From assembly GCA_034211275.1 (NCBI GenBank), contig JAXHTF010000026.1, positions 1 to 54,842 of the forward strand: 54,842 bases of DNA, in the 5' to 3' direction. The stretch comes from Acidobacteriota bacterium (GTDB lineage: Bacteria > Acidobacteriota > Thermoanaerobaculia > Multivoradales > JAHZIX01). This document shows positions 7,402-16,147 of the stretch, piece after piece. A model generated the notes under the pieces. That model saw only the letters and a program-made list of their open reading frames with translations, searched no databases and was not told the DNA's origin. A program made the translations under genes and the position numbers. Within the stretch, counting starts at the first letter, position 1. Each line of letters opens with the position of its first letter.

Positions 7402-8272
7402 GGTCGACCGTGACGAAATATTGAGCCTCCACCAGGTCGTACACCGCCGGAGAACGAGAGTAGTCGAGGAACGCCCGAGCCAGCGGCGACACCGGTCCCA
7501 AGGTCACCAAGTTGAGCTGGCGAGAGAGAGGGAACGAGCCGTCCCGGACGCTGGCCACCGACGGAGCCACTCCCCCCAGGGGCAACAACTTGAGCGCGCC
7601 CCCCCGATCCACCTCTACTTGCGCCGCGCCGATGGAGACATAGCCCAGGGCGTTGGGATCCCCGAGCACCGTCTGCACCCCTTGTTGGTTGTCGCCGATG
7701 ATCACCGTCGGCTGCACTTGACGGTTGTCGAGGCCAAAATGCTCCAGGAAGACCTCCAACGTCGAGCGTCCCTCCGCCTTGTGCACCACAGTGATGGGAC
7801 CGGGCTCCCCACCCACCTCCGACCAATCCGCCACCTCGCCGGTGTAGATGGCCACCACCTGGTCTGCGTCGAGCTCCGCCACCGGATTGCTGCCGTGGAC
7901 GATGAGGGTGACGCCGTCGAGGGCGACGGTGTGGGAGTCGAGATCCGCCTCCTCCGGCGCCAGGGCCCGGGAGACCATGCCGATATCCGCCGTTCCCCGG
8001 CGGACGTCGGCGATGCCCCGGGACGAGCCGCCGGTCTGAACGTCCACTCGTACGCCGGCATGCTCCGCTTCGAAACGCTTGGCGATCTCCCCTGCCAAGG
8101 GCGCCACCGTGCTCGAGCCGGTGAGTACCAGCCGCCCCTGGAGGCGGTCGGCGTCCCCGGGTTCCTGACCGCCGGAGCACGCGGCCAAAATCAGCAGAAC
8201 CACCGCCCCCCACGCGGCCACTCCCCGGCGACCTTCCCGGGCTCTCGTGCAGTCGTCATGACTTCGATGCAT
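7382..8272 (-). CDS. pstS: Phosphate-binding lipoprotein PstS
   Basis: Substrate-binding protein of the Pst importer, 296 residues from the ATG at 8272. That ATG is preferred over one 15 nt upstream because a GGAGAAGG ribosome binding site sits 5 nt before it. A lipobox, LILAAC, puts the acylated Cys at residue 32. The phosphate-binding loop LTGSSTVAPLAGEIAKRF and the GGSSRGIADVRRGTADIGMVSR region are typical of the family, as is VHGSNPVAELDADQVVAIYTGE. First gene of pstSCAB. No convincing Pho box was found upstream; the upstream gap instead holds a 14-bp tandem repeat. Confidence 0.94.
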   Translation of the reverse strand: MHRSHDDCTRAREGRRGVAAWGAVVLLILAACSGGQEPGDADRLQGRLVLTGSSTVAPLAGEIAKRFEAEHAGVRVDVQTGGSSRGIADVRRGTADIGMVSRALAPEEADLDSHTVALDGVTLIVHGSNPVAELDADQVVAIYTGEVADWSEVGGEPGPITVVHKAEGRSTLEVFLEHFGLDNRQVQPTVIIGDNQQGVQTVLGDPNALGYVSIGAAQVEVDRGGALKLLPLGGVAPSVASVRDGSFPLSRQLNLVTLGPVSPLARAFLDYSRSPAVYDLVEAQYFVTVDLGSDAG

Positions 8273-8340
8273 GCAACCCTTCTCCATCGTTGCAGCGCTC
8301 TCCTCCGCTACCGGGAGGCCGGACACTTGAATGCTCGAGG

Positions 8341-8382
8341 CGCACGGACTAGGCCGCACGGACTAGGCCGCGCGGACGAGGC
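8341..8382. repeat. Three tandem 14-bp units upstream of pstS
   Basis: CGCACGGACTAGGC occurs twice without change (8341-8354, 8355-8368), then once as CGCGCGGACGAGGC (8369-8382). It lies between the end of the REC-LpxC gene and pstS, so it could affect the pstS promoter or simply be a slippage product. Confidence 0.85.
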
Positions 8383-8417
8383 CGCGCTCCCAAGCCGTGT
8401 TCAATGAGGTATTCGGA

Positions 8418-9785
8418 TCAGCTCGCCGCTTGGATCGCTCGCAGCATCGCGATGTTGTCGCGGTGACCGGTGAGGCGGGCGGTGATCTTGCCGCGGATGG
8501 GGTAGCCGAGCATGTAGAGATCGCCGACGATGTCGAGGATCTTGTGGCGGGCGAACTCGTCGGGAAAACGCAGCTCGGTGTTGATGACGTTGTCCTCGCC
8601 CACCAAGATGAAATTGTCCAGCCGACCACCGGACCCCAACCCCAGCTCGTTGAGCATCTTCAGATCGCGCATGAAACCGAAGGTACGGGCCGGGGCGATC
8701 TCCCGTTCGTAGGCCTCGAAGCTGTCCATCTCGAACTCGTAGTGCTGCTCCCCCACCGGCGCCGGGTAGCGCAGCTGGTAGGAAACGCAGAAGCCATCGT
8801 AGGGCTCCGCCACCAGGCTTTTCTCCCCCTCCCCCACCTCGTAGCGGCGATCCACCACCAGCTCCCGGCGGGGCGCGTCCTGGTCCGCGATACCTACCTC
8901 CCGCAGAGTGCGACAGAACTCCGCCGCCGAGCCGTCGAGCACCGGCACCTCACCGTGGACCTTGATCAACAGATTGGTGATGCCGGCGGCATGGAGCGCT
9001 GAGAGCAGATGCTCGACGGTGCGAATATTCTCGCCGTCCCGATCCAAGGTGGTGGCGTAGTCGGTGTCCCCCACGTGGCTGACGTGGGCGGGGATCAGGG
9101 TGCCGGAGGGAATGGTCTGGAGGTGGATGCCGCTATCCGGCGGCAGCGGCTGGAGCACCAGCCCGGTGCGGGTGCCCGAATGCAGGCCCAGCCCGTAGAT
9201 CACCTTGTTGGTGCTGAGGGTGCGCTGGGGGCGCTCCGACACCTGCACTTGGGGCAGCAGCGGCGGAGCTTCCAGGCGCCGCTGCGGCTCCACGCCCACC
9301 GCTTTGCCTTCGAGGTTGGCAGCCTCCAGATTGTCCGCGACCTTTGCAGGGCCGGCGTCCTGCCGGCGCAGTCCCAGGGCGCCGGTGACAGCATCCATCA
9401 CCCGCTGATAGGACAGGGGCTTCTCGATGTAGTCATAGGCTCCGAGCTTGATGGCCCGTACCGCCGTGGAGGTGGTGCCGTGGCCGGAAATCATCACCAC
9501 CGCCGCGGTGGGATCCAGGTCCCGGAGGGCCTGCAGCGTCTCCAGGCCGTCCCGGTCCGGCAGCCAGATATCGAGGAAGACGACATCCGGCCGCTGCTCG
9601 CGGTAGATGCGTAGAGCCTCCTCACCGCTGTCGGTGCCCAAGGCCTCATAGCCCTCGTCCTCCAAGATGTTGGAGAGAGTGGAGAGAATGCCGGGTTGGT
9701 CGTCGACGATCAGGACTTGTTGTTGAGCGCCCGCTTCATGGGCGCCGGACGGGCGGGCGTCTTGTCGATTGCTGGCTCTGGCCAT
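8418..9785 (-). CDS. lpxC: Fusion of response-regulator receiver domain and LpxC deacetylase
   Basis: A 455-residue protein with two complete domains. Residues 23-137 are a CheY-like receiver domain: acidic pair D28/D29, phosphoacceptor D72 in VVFLDIWLPDRDG, S100, and K122 in EKPL. After a proline-containing linker, residues about 186-455 are UDP-3-O-acyl-N-acetylglucosamine deacetylase, the committed step of lipid A synthesis. Its active-site residues are all visible: E258 and H259 (TVEHLLSALHAAG), H414, K415 and D418 (FARHKILDIVGDL), D422, and H441 (TGHRDN). The ATG at 9785 has GGAGG 9 nt upstream. It lies downstream of an RND efflux pair on the same strand. Ordinary LpxC is only about 300 residues and has no receiver domain, so phosphorylation may control enzyme activity or stability; that control is inference. 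The partner kinase is unknown. Confidence 0.95.
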   Translation of the reverse strand: MARASNRQDARPSGAHEAGAQQQVLIVDDQPGILSTLSNILEDEGYEALGTDSGEEALRIYREQRPDVVFLDIWLPDRDGLETLQALRDLDPTAAVVMISGHGTTSTAVRAIKLGAYDYIEKPLSYQRVMDAVTGALGLRRQDAGPAKVADNLEAANLEGKAVGVEPQRRLEAPPLLPQVQVSERPQRTLSTNKVIYGLGLHSGTRTGLVLQPLPPDSGIHLQTIPSGTLIPAHVSHVGDTDYATTLDRDGENIRTVEHLLSALHAAGITNLLIKVHGEVPVLDGSAAEFCRTLREVGIADQDAPRRELVVDRRYEVGEGEKSLVAEPYDGFCVSYQLRYPAPVGEQHYEFEMDSFEAYEREIAPARTFGFMRDLKMLNELGLGSGGRLDNFILVGEDNVINTELRFPDEFARHKILDIVGDLYMLGYPIRGKITARLTGHRDNIAMLRAIQAAS

Positions 9786-9842
9786 AGGCGGGATCCTCCG
9801 TTCCTCGGCCCGTTTCGCAGGCGGGCCGCGAGGGCGCGTCGA

Positions 9843-12800
9843 TCATACCCCAGCGGGTCCGGGGAGGGCCGACGGTACGTCATCCTCCTCCTCGTCCGGC
9901 ACCGCAGAGCCGGCCTCCCGCCCTGCCGCGGGGCTGCTCTCCCGCTCCGTCGCCGGCGCGGCGATCCAGGTATAGACGGCGGGGATCACATAGAGGGTCA
10001 GCAGGCTCCCCAGGAGCAGGCCGCCGATCACCGCGATGCCCATGGAGGCGCGGCTCTCGGAGCCCGCCCCCAGGGCCAGCGCCAGGGGCAGGATGCCCAG
10101 AATGGTGGACAGGCTGGTCATCAACACCGGCCGGAACCGCGCCGCCGCGGCCTTCTGCACCGCGGTGAGCAAATCGGCGTCGCGGCTACGCCGCTGGTTG
10201 GCGAATTCGACGATGAGAATGCCGTTCTTGGTCACCAACCCGATGAGCATGATCAAACCGATCTGGCTGAAGACATTGAGGGTTTCGCCGGTGAGGGCCA
10301 GTGCCACCATCGCTCCGCACAGCGCCAGCGGCACCGTGAGCATGATGGTGAAGGGATCCCGGAAGCTCTCGAATTGTGCCGCCAGCACCAGGTACATCAG
10401 CACCAGGGCCAAGAGAAAGACGAAGCCAAGGCTCGACGAGCTCTCGGTGAAATCCCGGGACGGGCCGGTGAGGGCGGTGCTGAAGGTCTCGTCCAGCACC
10501 CGGGAGCCGATGGCGTCCATGGCGGCGATGCCCTCGCCCATGGGGACGCCGCGGGCGAGGCCGGCGGAGACGGTGGCGGAGACATAGCGGTTGTAATGGT
10601 AAAGCTGGGGCGGACTGCTGGTCTCCTCCAGGCGCACCAAATTGTCCAACTGCACTAGCCGCCCATCGGCAGCCCGTACGTGCAGCGAGCGCAGATCCAG
10701 CGGCTCGTCCCGGGCCCCCCGCTGCACCTGCCCCACCACCTGATATTGCTTGCCACCGCGGAGGAAGTAGCCGAAGCGCTGACCGCTGAGGGCGGCGTTC
10801 AAGGTGTCCGCGATATCCAGCGCCGAGACTCCCAGATTGCGCGCCCGATCGCGGTCGATATGCACCTCCAGCTCGGGCTTGTTGAATTTGAGGTCCACAT
10901 CCACCGCCGAAAAGCGCGGTTCCTCGTCCGCCGCCTGCAGAAACTCCGGCAACACCTCCCGCAGCTTCTCGAAGCTCGGCGCCTGCAGCACGTATTGCAC
11001 CGGCAGCCCGCGGCGGGAAGAGCCGATGGTCTGCTCCTGGGAGACGAAGACCCGCGCCCCGTTGAGCCGCTGCACCGCCTCCGACAGATCGTCGGAGATC
11101 TCCTGCTGGCTGCGCTGACGCTCCTCCGCCGGCGAGAGGATCAGGCGCACGAAGCCCGAGTTCACCGAAGAGCTGGCGCCGAAGCCCGGCGAGGTCACGG
11201 AGATCACCGCTTGCAGCTCCGGCACCTCCTCCTGCACCAGCGCCACCAGCCGGTCCATGTAGTCCTCCATGTACTCATAGGAGGCGCCTTCCGGAGCGGT
11301 GACGTTCATCCGAACACGTCCCCGATCCTCCAGCGGCGCCAGCTCCTGGGGCAAGCTGCGGCCGACCCAGAAGATCACCCCGGCGCAGGCGGCGATGATC
11401 ACCAGGGCGAGCCAGCGGTGGCGCAGGAAGGCTTCCAGGGAACTGCGGTAGCCGGAGGTGAGGCGGCGGAAGAAGGGCTCGCTCCAATGATAGAAGCGGG
11501 AATGACCGCTCCGCCGGTGGAGCAACCGAGTGCTGAGCATGGGGGTGAGGGTGAGGGCGATGAAGGAGGAGATCACCACCGCCCCCGCCAGGGTGACGCC
11601 GAACTCGCGGAACAGCCGGCCGGTGAGGCCGCCCATGAACAAGATGGGCATGAACACCGCCACCAGCGCCAGGGTGGTGGAGATGACGGCGAAGAAGATC
11701 TCCCGGGTTCCCTCGATGCCCGCCTGCTGGGGCTCGATCCCGTCCTCGATCTTGGCGTAAATATTCTCCAGCACCACGATGGCGTCATCCACCACCAGCC
11801 CGATGGCCAGCACCAACCCCAGCAGGGTGAGGACATTGATGGAGAATCCAGCGGCGTACATGATGAAGAAGGCGCCGGTGAGGGAGACCGGAATCACCAC
11901 CGCCGGAATCACCGTAGTGCGCCAGTCCCGCAGGAAAGCGAAGATGATCAGCACCACCAGGCTGAGGGCCACGAAGATGGTCTGCTGCACCTCCGCCACC
12001 GACTCGCGGATGTAGTCGCTGGTATCGAAGCCCACCCCCAGCTGGATGTCCTCCGGCAGATCCTTCTCGATCTGCGCCACCCGCCGGTAGAACTCGTCGA
12101 CGATCTCGATCTGATTGGCACCGGGCTGGGGCCGCAGCACCACCCCCACCATGGGCACGCCGTCGCGCTTGAGGATGGTGCGCAGATTCTCCGGCCCGAT
12201 CTCCGCCTGGCCGATGTCGGAAAAGCGCACCAGCCGCACCCCGTCCTGCTTGATCACCAGATCGTTGAAATCCTCCACCGTCAGCAGCCGGCCACGGGTG
12301 CGCACCGTCAGCTCCACCTCGCCGCCCTCGATGCGGCCGGAGGGCAGCTCAACATTCTCCCGCCGCAGAGCGTCCCGCACATCCACCGGCGTCAAGCCAT
12401 AGGCGGCGAGCTTGGCGGGATCCATCCACAGCCGCATGGCCGGCCGTTTGGAGCCCCAGATATCCACCTCGCTGACCCCGGTGATGGTCTGCACCCGCTC
12501 CTTGAAGTCGTTCTCCGCAATGGCGGTGAGCTCGAGCAAATCCCGGTGATCGCTCTGGATGTTGAGGAAGATGATCGGCGGCGAGTCGGCATCGGCCTTG
12601 GACACCGACGGCGGATCCGCCTCCGGCGGCAGCTGGCGCACCGCCCGGGACACCCGGTCCCGGATGTCGTTGGCGGCGGTCTCCAGGTCCACCCCGAGAT
12701 CGAATTCCACCCGCAGCGTGCTCCGACCCTCGCGGCTGATGGAGGTCAGGGAGCGGATCCCCGCCACCGAATTGACCTCCTCCTCCAGGGGCTGGGTGAT

Positions 12801-12986
12801 CTGGGACTCCACCACGTCGGCGTTGGCGCCGGTGTAGCTGGTGGTGACGCTGATGACCGGCGCGTCCACCGACGGGAACTCGCGCACGCCCAAGGACAGG
12901 AATCCGATGACGCCGAAGAGGACGATGACCAACGACATCACCACCGCCAAAACCGGGCGGCGGACGCTGATGGAGTACAGGCTCAT
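9843..12986 (-). CDS. RND-family efflux transporter (AcrB/HAE1 type) permease
   Basis: Inner-membrane proton-driven efflux pump of 1047 residues, starting MSLYSISVRRPVLAVVMSL at the ATG at 12986, which lies 4 nt after the stop of the membrane fusion protein gene. The usual two-fold RND layout is visible: a span at the N-terminus, a large periplasmic loop, spans 2-6, a second loop, spans 8-12. The proton-relay residues are present: the DD pair in GLVLAIGLVVDDAIVVLENIY and the Lys in LIMLIGLVTKNGILIVEFAN. The longer frame starting at 13013 would overlap the upstream gene and lacks family support. No TolC-like outer-membrane gene is adjacent. Substrate cannot be told from sequence. Confidence 0.95.
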   Translation of the reverse strand: MSLYSISVRRPVLAVVMSLVIVLFGVIGFLSLGVREFPSVDAPVISVTTSYTGANADVVESQITQPLEEEVNSVAGIRSLTSISREGRSTLRVEFDLGVDLETAANDIRDRVSRAVRQLPPEADPPSVSKADADSPPIIFLNIQSDHRDLLELTAIAENDFKERVQTITGVSEVDIWGSKRPAMRLWMDPAKLAAYGLTPVDVRDALRRENVELPSGRIEGGEVELTVRTRGRLLTVEDFNDLVIKQDGVRLVRFSDIGQAEIGPENLRTILKRDGVPMVGVVLRPQPGANQIEIVDEFYRRVAQIEKDLPEDIQLGVGFDTSDYIRESVAEVQQTIFVALSLVVLIIFAFLRDWRTTVIPAVVIPVSLTGAFFIMYAAGFSINVLTLLGLVLAIGLVVDDAIVVLENIYAKIEDGIEPQQAGIEGTREIFFAVISTTLALVAVFMPILFMGGLTGRLFREFGVTLAGAVVISSFIALTLTPMLSTRLLHRRSGHSRFYHWSEPFFRRLTSGYRSSLEAFLRHRWLALVIIAACAGVIFWVGRSLPQELAPLEDRGRVRMNVTAPEGASYEYMEDYMDRLVALVQEEVPELQAVISVTSPGFGASSSVNSGFVRLILSPAEERQRSQQEISDDLSEAVQRLNGARVFVSQEQTIGSSRRGLPVQYVLQAPSFEKLREVLPEFLQAADEEPRFSAVDVDLKFNKPELEVHIDRDRARNLGVSALDIADTLNAALSGQRFGYFLRGGKQYQVVGQVQRGARDEPLDLRSLHVRAADGRLVQLDNLVRLEETSSPPQLYHYNRYVSATVSAGLARGVPMGEGIAAMDAIGSRVLDETFSTALTGPSRDFTESSSSLGFVFLLALVLMYLVLAAQFESFRDPFTIMLTVPLALCGAMVALALTGETLNVFSQIGLIMLIGLVTKNGILIVEFANQRRSRDADLLTAVQKAAAARFRPVLMTSLSTILGILPLALALGAGSESRASMGIAVIGGLLLGSLLTLYVIPAVYTWIAAPATERESSPAAGREAGSAVPDEEEDDVPSALPGPAGV

Positions 12987-12990
12987 GGCT

Positions 12991-14070
12991 CTAGCGCGCC
13001 TCCACCGCCGCACCGGGCTGAACTTGCTGGAGTCCCGAGGTCAGTACCAGATCCCCCGGCTCCAGGCCGCGGACGATCTCCACCTGACTCTCCAGGCGCG
13101 CTCCGATGGACACCTCCCGCTGGCGGGCGACGCCGTCCTCCACCACGAAGACGGTGGTGCGTCCGAGTTCCGGCACCAGCGACAGACTGGGCACCAACAG
13201 TGCCTCCGGACGGGTGTCGAGCACCAGCCGAACCTGGGCGAAGGCGCCGGGCACCAGGCTGCGATCGGGATTGGGACTGCGCGCCCGCAGCTGCAGGGAG
13301 CGGGTCTCCGAATCCACCGCCGGCTCCAGAGCGTAAATGGTGCCCTGGTGCTCTTGGTCGCTGCCGGCGACGGTGAAGATAATCTCCTGACCATCCCGCA
13401 CCCGGCCGGCGTATTTCTCCGGCACCGAGAAATCGATCTTCACCGGGTCCAGGCTCTGCAGCGTCGCCAGCGGATCCGACGGCGTCACGTAGGCTCCCTC
13501 GCTGATCCGCCGCAGCCCCACCACGCCGGAAAAGGGCGCCCGCACCTGGGTCTTGTCGAGACGAGCCTGGATCAGCTCGATCTCCGCTGCCAACGAATCG
13601 AGGTCGGCGGAAGCCTCGTCGTAGGTTTCCTGGCTGATGGTCTCCTCGTCCAGCAGCCGCTTCGCCCGGCGCTCCCGGGTTTCCGCCAGCTGCCGCTCCA
13701 CCTCGGCGCGTTGGAGCTGGGCCCGGAGCTCGCTGTCCTCGATCTTGACCAGCACCTCGCCGCGGCGCACCCTAGTCCCTTCTGCGAAGAAGATGCTCTG
13801 CACCCGGCCGGCGGCGGAAGCGGTGAGCTCTACTCGCTCGCTGGCGCGCACCTCACCGGTGGCCGTCACCGCCTCGGTCAACGGCTGGGCTTCGACCCGG
13901 TGAACGTCGACCCGCAGTGCCTTGGGCTCCTTCGTCCCTCCCGCCGCCGCTGGCGGCGGTCCCCCCGCCGAAGCGCCCCGGCCCCCCTCGCTCCACTGCC
14001 ACACCCCCCAGCCCGCGAGGGCGAGCACCAGGATTGCTATCCACCAAGTTCGTTTCACTATTATCTCCAT
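12991..14070 (-). CDS. RND efflux membrane fusion protein (HlyD/AcrA family)
   Basis: Periplasmic adaptor of about 359 residues with an N-terminal membrane anchor (WWIAILVLALAGWGVW). Next come a lipoyl half-motif (TGEVRASERVELTASAAGRVQSIFFAEGTRVRRG), an alpha-helical hairpin (LQRAEVERQLAETRERRAKRLL), the second lipoyl half (DKTQVRAPFSGVVGLRRISEG), a beta-barrel and a membrane-proximal domain (FVVEDGVARQREVSIG). ATG at 14070 is used. A GTG 15 nt inside has GGAG 6 nt before it and is an equally good start. It precedes the RND permease by 4 nt, so the pair is one operon. Confidence 0.93.
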   Translation of the reverse strand: MEIIVKRTWWIAILVLALAGWGVWQWSEGGRGASAGGPPPAAAGGTKEPKALRVDVHRVEAQPLTEAVTATGEVRASERVELTASAAGRVQSIFFAEGTRVRRGEVLVKIEDSELRAQLQRAEVERQLAETRERRAKRLLDEETISQETYDEASADLDSLAAEIELIQARLDKTQVRAPFSGVVGLRRISEGAYVTPSDPLATLQSLDPVKIDFSVPEKYAGRVRDGQEIIFTVAGSDQEHQGTIYALEPAVDSETRSLQLRARSPNPDRSLVPGAFAQVRLVLDTRPEALLVPSLSLVPELGRTTVFVVEDGVARQREVSIGARLESQVEIVRGLEPGDLVLTSGLQQVQPGAAVEAR

Positions 14071-14403
14071 GAAGCCAGGGCTCCCCGAGCTCTTCCAGCG
14101 GAAATCGAGGAGCTCATGGGAAGCCCGGATCGCGCCGCGCCGGGCGCTGTGCCGTCGAGGATTGAATAGAGCACCGCGGAGCGATGAGCCCCGCACCAAA
14201 AAGTCTACTACGTAGATCGTAGGCAAAGGTTCTTCGGCCAGCGCCGGAATCTCTCAACCACCCAGCGGGCTTCCCGGAAGTGTTTGCACCCAGCGCCATC
14301 GAGGAAGTATTCTTATCCTTCTACATGGCCCGTCCTGCCTCCGAGGCTATCCCCGCCGGCAGGAACACCGGCCCCTCCCAACCAGAATTTTCGAGCAGGG
14401 TTC
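14071..14403. other. Divergent intergenic region between efflux operon and sulfatase-like gene
   Basis: A 333-bp gap that must hold promoters for both directions. It contains an AT-richer patch around 14195-14225 with the perfect palindrome CTACGTAG (14208-14215), a weak candidate operator for the efflux operon. Frames reading into this gap are extensions of the two flanking genes. Nothing else is recognised. Confidence 0.4.
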
Positions 14404-15804
14404 ATGGATCGATTGCCGCACCTTCATCAGCGTTTCTCCACCACCTTCAACCCCTCCCGACTCCTCGTTCTCCTGCTGCTGGCAGTGAGCTTCGCCGGGG
14501 AGCCCTTCGCCCTCCAAGCTCAAGAGCCGCCGCCGCGGTTTCCCAACGTGCTGGTGATCACCGTCGACACCCTGCGCACCGACCGCGTCTCCGCCTATGG
14601 CTATCACCGCAAAACCTCCCCGGCCCTGGACCGGCTGATCCAGCAAGGCGCACGCTTCGACGAAGCTCGTTGTGTCGAGCCCCTCACCGGTCCCTCGCTG
14701 GCCTCGATGCTGACCTCCGTCCACCCTCACGACCACGGCGCTACCCGCAACGGCCTGGCGGTGCGCCCCGGCCTGACCTCTCTCGGCACGGTCCTCGGCC
14801 AGCGCGGCTACCGCACCGCCGCCCTGGTGAGCAACTGGACCCTGCGCAGCCGTCTGTCAGGCCTGGACGAGCATTTCGAGGAGTACGTCGAGGTCTTCAC
14901 CCGCAAGCGGTGGTTCGGCCTGATGAACTCCGAGGCCACCGCTGAAGACGTCACCACCGAAGCCTCCCAGTGGATTCGCGACCACGCCGAGAACCAGGGC
15001 CGCCGGCCCTTCCTCGCCTGGGTGCACTACGTCGAGCCCCACGCCCCCTACCGTCTTCACGAGGAGCAGGCGGAACGTCTCCGGCTGGGGGGCGGCGAGC
15101 TGAGCAAATCCGACCGCTACGACACCGAGGTGGGCTTCGTCGACCAGGCCATCGGCGAGCTCCTGGCCACCGTCGAAGAGCTCTACCCCAAGAACCGCAC
15201 CGTCGTCGTCTTCGCCTCCGACCACGGCGAGAACCTCGGCGAGCACGGCTATTGGGGCCACGGCCGCCACCTGTGGGAAGAAAACCTTCGAATCCCCCTC
15301 TCCATCACCTGGCCCGGCACCATTCCCCCCCAGGTGGTGCGGGCTCCGTCCACCAACCTCGACATCGCCCCCACCGTCCTCGGCCTCATCGGCCTGCCCA
15401 TTCCCGAGGGCTTTCAAGGCCTCGACTGGACCCCCATCCTGCACGGAGACCAAGAGCAGCCTCTCCAACGCACCACCCACCATCAAGCCCACCGCGGCGC
15501 CGTCCACTCCCCCAAAGACGAAGACCGCGCCCGCCGAAAGGGACTGCTCGAAGTCGCCATAGTCGAAGGCCAGCGCAAAGAAGTGCTGCGCATCAAAGGC
15601 AACGATAAACACCGCGCCTACGATCTGAGCACCGACCCCGGTGAGCAAAAGAACCTGGTCACCCAGAGCTCCGAGGCCTCCGCCACCCTCGCCACCTGGC
15701 TCGGCCAGGTCAACGAAGGCCTCACCGCCGCCGACAACCTGCCGGCCCCGGCGCTGGACGAGGAATCCCGAGAACAACTCCGCGCCCTGGGCTACCTCGA
15801 CTAG
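14404..15804 (+). CDS. Sulfatase-like hydrolase of the alkaline phosphatase superfamily (no formylglycine site)
   Basis: Exported protein of 466 residues from the ATG at 14404, chosen because it gives a signal peptide (LLVLLLLAVSFAGEPFALQAQ). It has the sulfatase fold: NVLVITVDTLRTDRVSAYGY with the metal Asp pair, FASDHGENLGEHGYWGHG and a late NLDIAPTVLGLIGL. At the place where a true sulfatase has C/S-x-P-S-R it reads LTGPSLASMLTS, so Thr replaces the Cys that would become formylglycine and the Arg is missing. A Thr nucleophile is what phosphatases and phosphoglycerol transferases of this superfamily use, so the substrate may be a phospho-ester rather than a sulfate ester. The C-terminal REQLRALGYLD ending is common in this subgroup. 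No sulfatase-maturase is nearby. Confidence 0.85.
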   Translation: MDRLPHLHQRFSTTFNPSRLLVLLLLAVSFAGEPFALQAQEPPPRFPNVLVITVDTLRTDRVSAYGYHRKTSPALDRLIQQGARFDEARCVEPLTGPSLASMLTSVHPHDHGATRNGLAVRPGLTSLGTVLGQRGYRTAALVSNWTLRSRLSGLDEHFEEYVEVFTRKRWFGLMNSEATAEDVTTEASQWIRDHAENQGRRPFLAWVHYVEPHAPYRLHEEQAERLRLGGGELSKSDRYDTEVGFVDQAIGELLATVEELYPKNRTVVVFASDHGENLGEHGYWGHGRHLWEENLRIPLSITWPGTIPPQVVRAPSTNLDIAPTVLGLIGLPIPEGFQGLDWTPILHGDQEQPLQRTTHHQAHRGAVHSPKDEDRARRKGLLEVAIVEGQRKEVLRIKGNDKHRAYDLSTDPGEQKNLVTQSSEASATLATWLGQVNEGLTAADNLPAPALDEESREQLRALGYLD

Positions 15805-16147
15805 ACACCCATCTACTGCCCCAACCTCCCCAAGGGGGGTGCCATTTGTTGGTTCTTAGACATCTCCTACCTAAGGGAGGTGCCAATTGTTGGTTATTGT
15901 TGGTTTTTGGCCATCTCCCGGCGTCCCCTCACCAGATCTTCCACCTGCCAACAGCCCCAAATCCCCTAGACAAGCCCCCCCAACCAACGACCCAGCCCTC
16001 CAGAACCGCTCAATCTGCCCCGGTAAACCCATTGCCCACTGCCCTCTCCCCATCCAAGGCACACCTCTCCCCAAGCCCCGCAGCCCGGCGGGCACTGTTG
16101 ATCCGACTTCGCTTGTTCCGAAAGGTCGCCAGCCCCGACTCAGAACA
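15805..16147. other. Gene-less region downstream of the RAYT transposase
   Basis: No coding sequence with family support lies here. The first 95 bp hold a pair of G-tract/TTGTTGG repeat elements (listed separately). From about 15900 to 16147 the sequence is C-rich and of low complexity on the plus strand, without clear inverted repeats. It separates the sulfatase-like gene from the convergent transposase gene. Confidence 0.5.
15834..15896 (+). repeat. Paired dispersed repeat elements a and b (RAYT-associated family)
   Basis: Two copies of a short motif in the same orientation: GGTGCCATTTGTTGGTTCTT from 15838 and GGTGCCAATTGTTGGTTATT from 15879, with a 41-bp period. Each follows a G-rich run and is followed by CATCTCC. 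The core of element b, CCAA-TTG-TTGG, is a small palindrome. Related pairs lie at 17190-17253, on the other side of the transposase gene, and at 45318-45381. Confidence 0.65.

Noticed and set aside
8273-8417. Pho box upstream of pstS
   Set aside because: No direct repeat resembling the PhoB consensus was found; only a 14-bp GC-rich tandem repeat is present.
10680-13376. Open frame of nearly 900 codons on the plus strand opposite the RND pump
   Set aside because: It is rich in His, Gln, Arg and Gly with no family pattern, and lies exactly antisense to a clear RND permease. It is an artefact of high GC at third codon positions.
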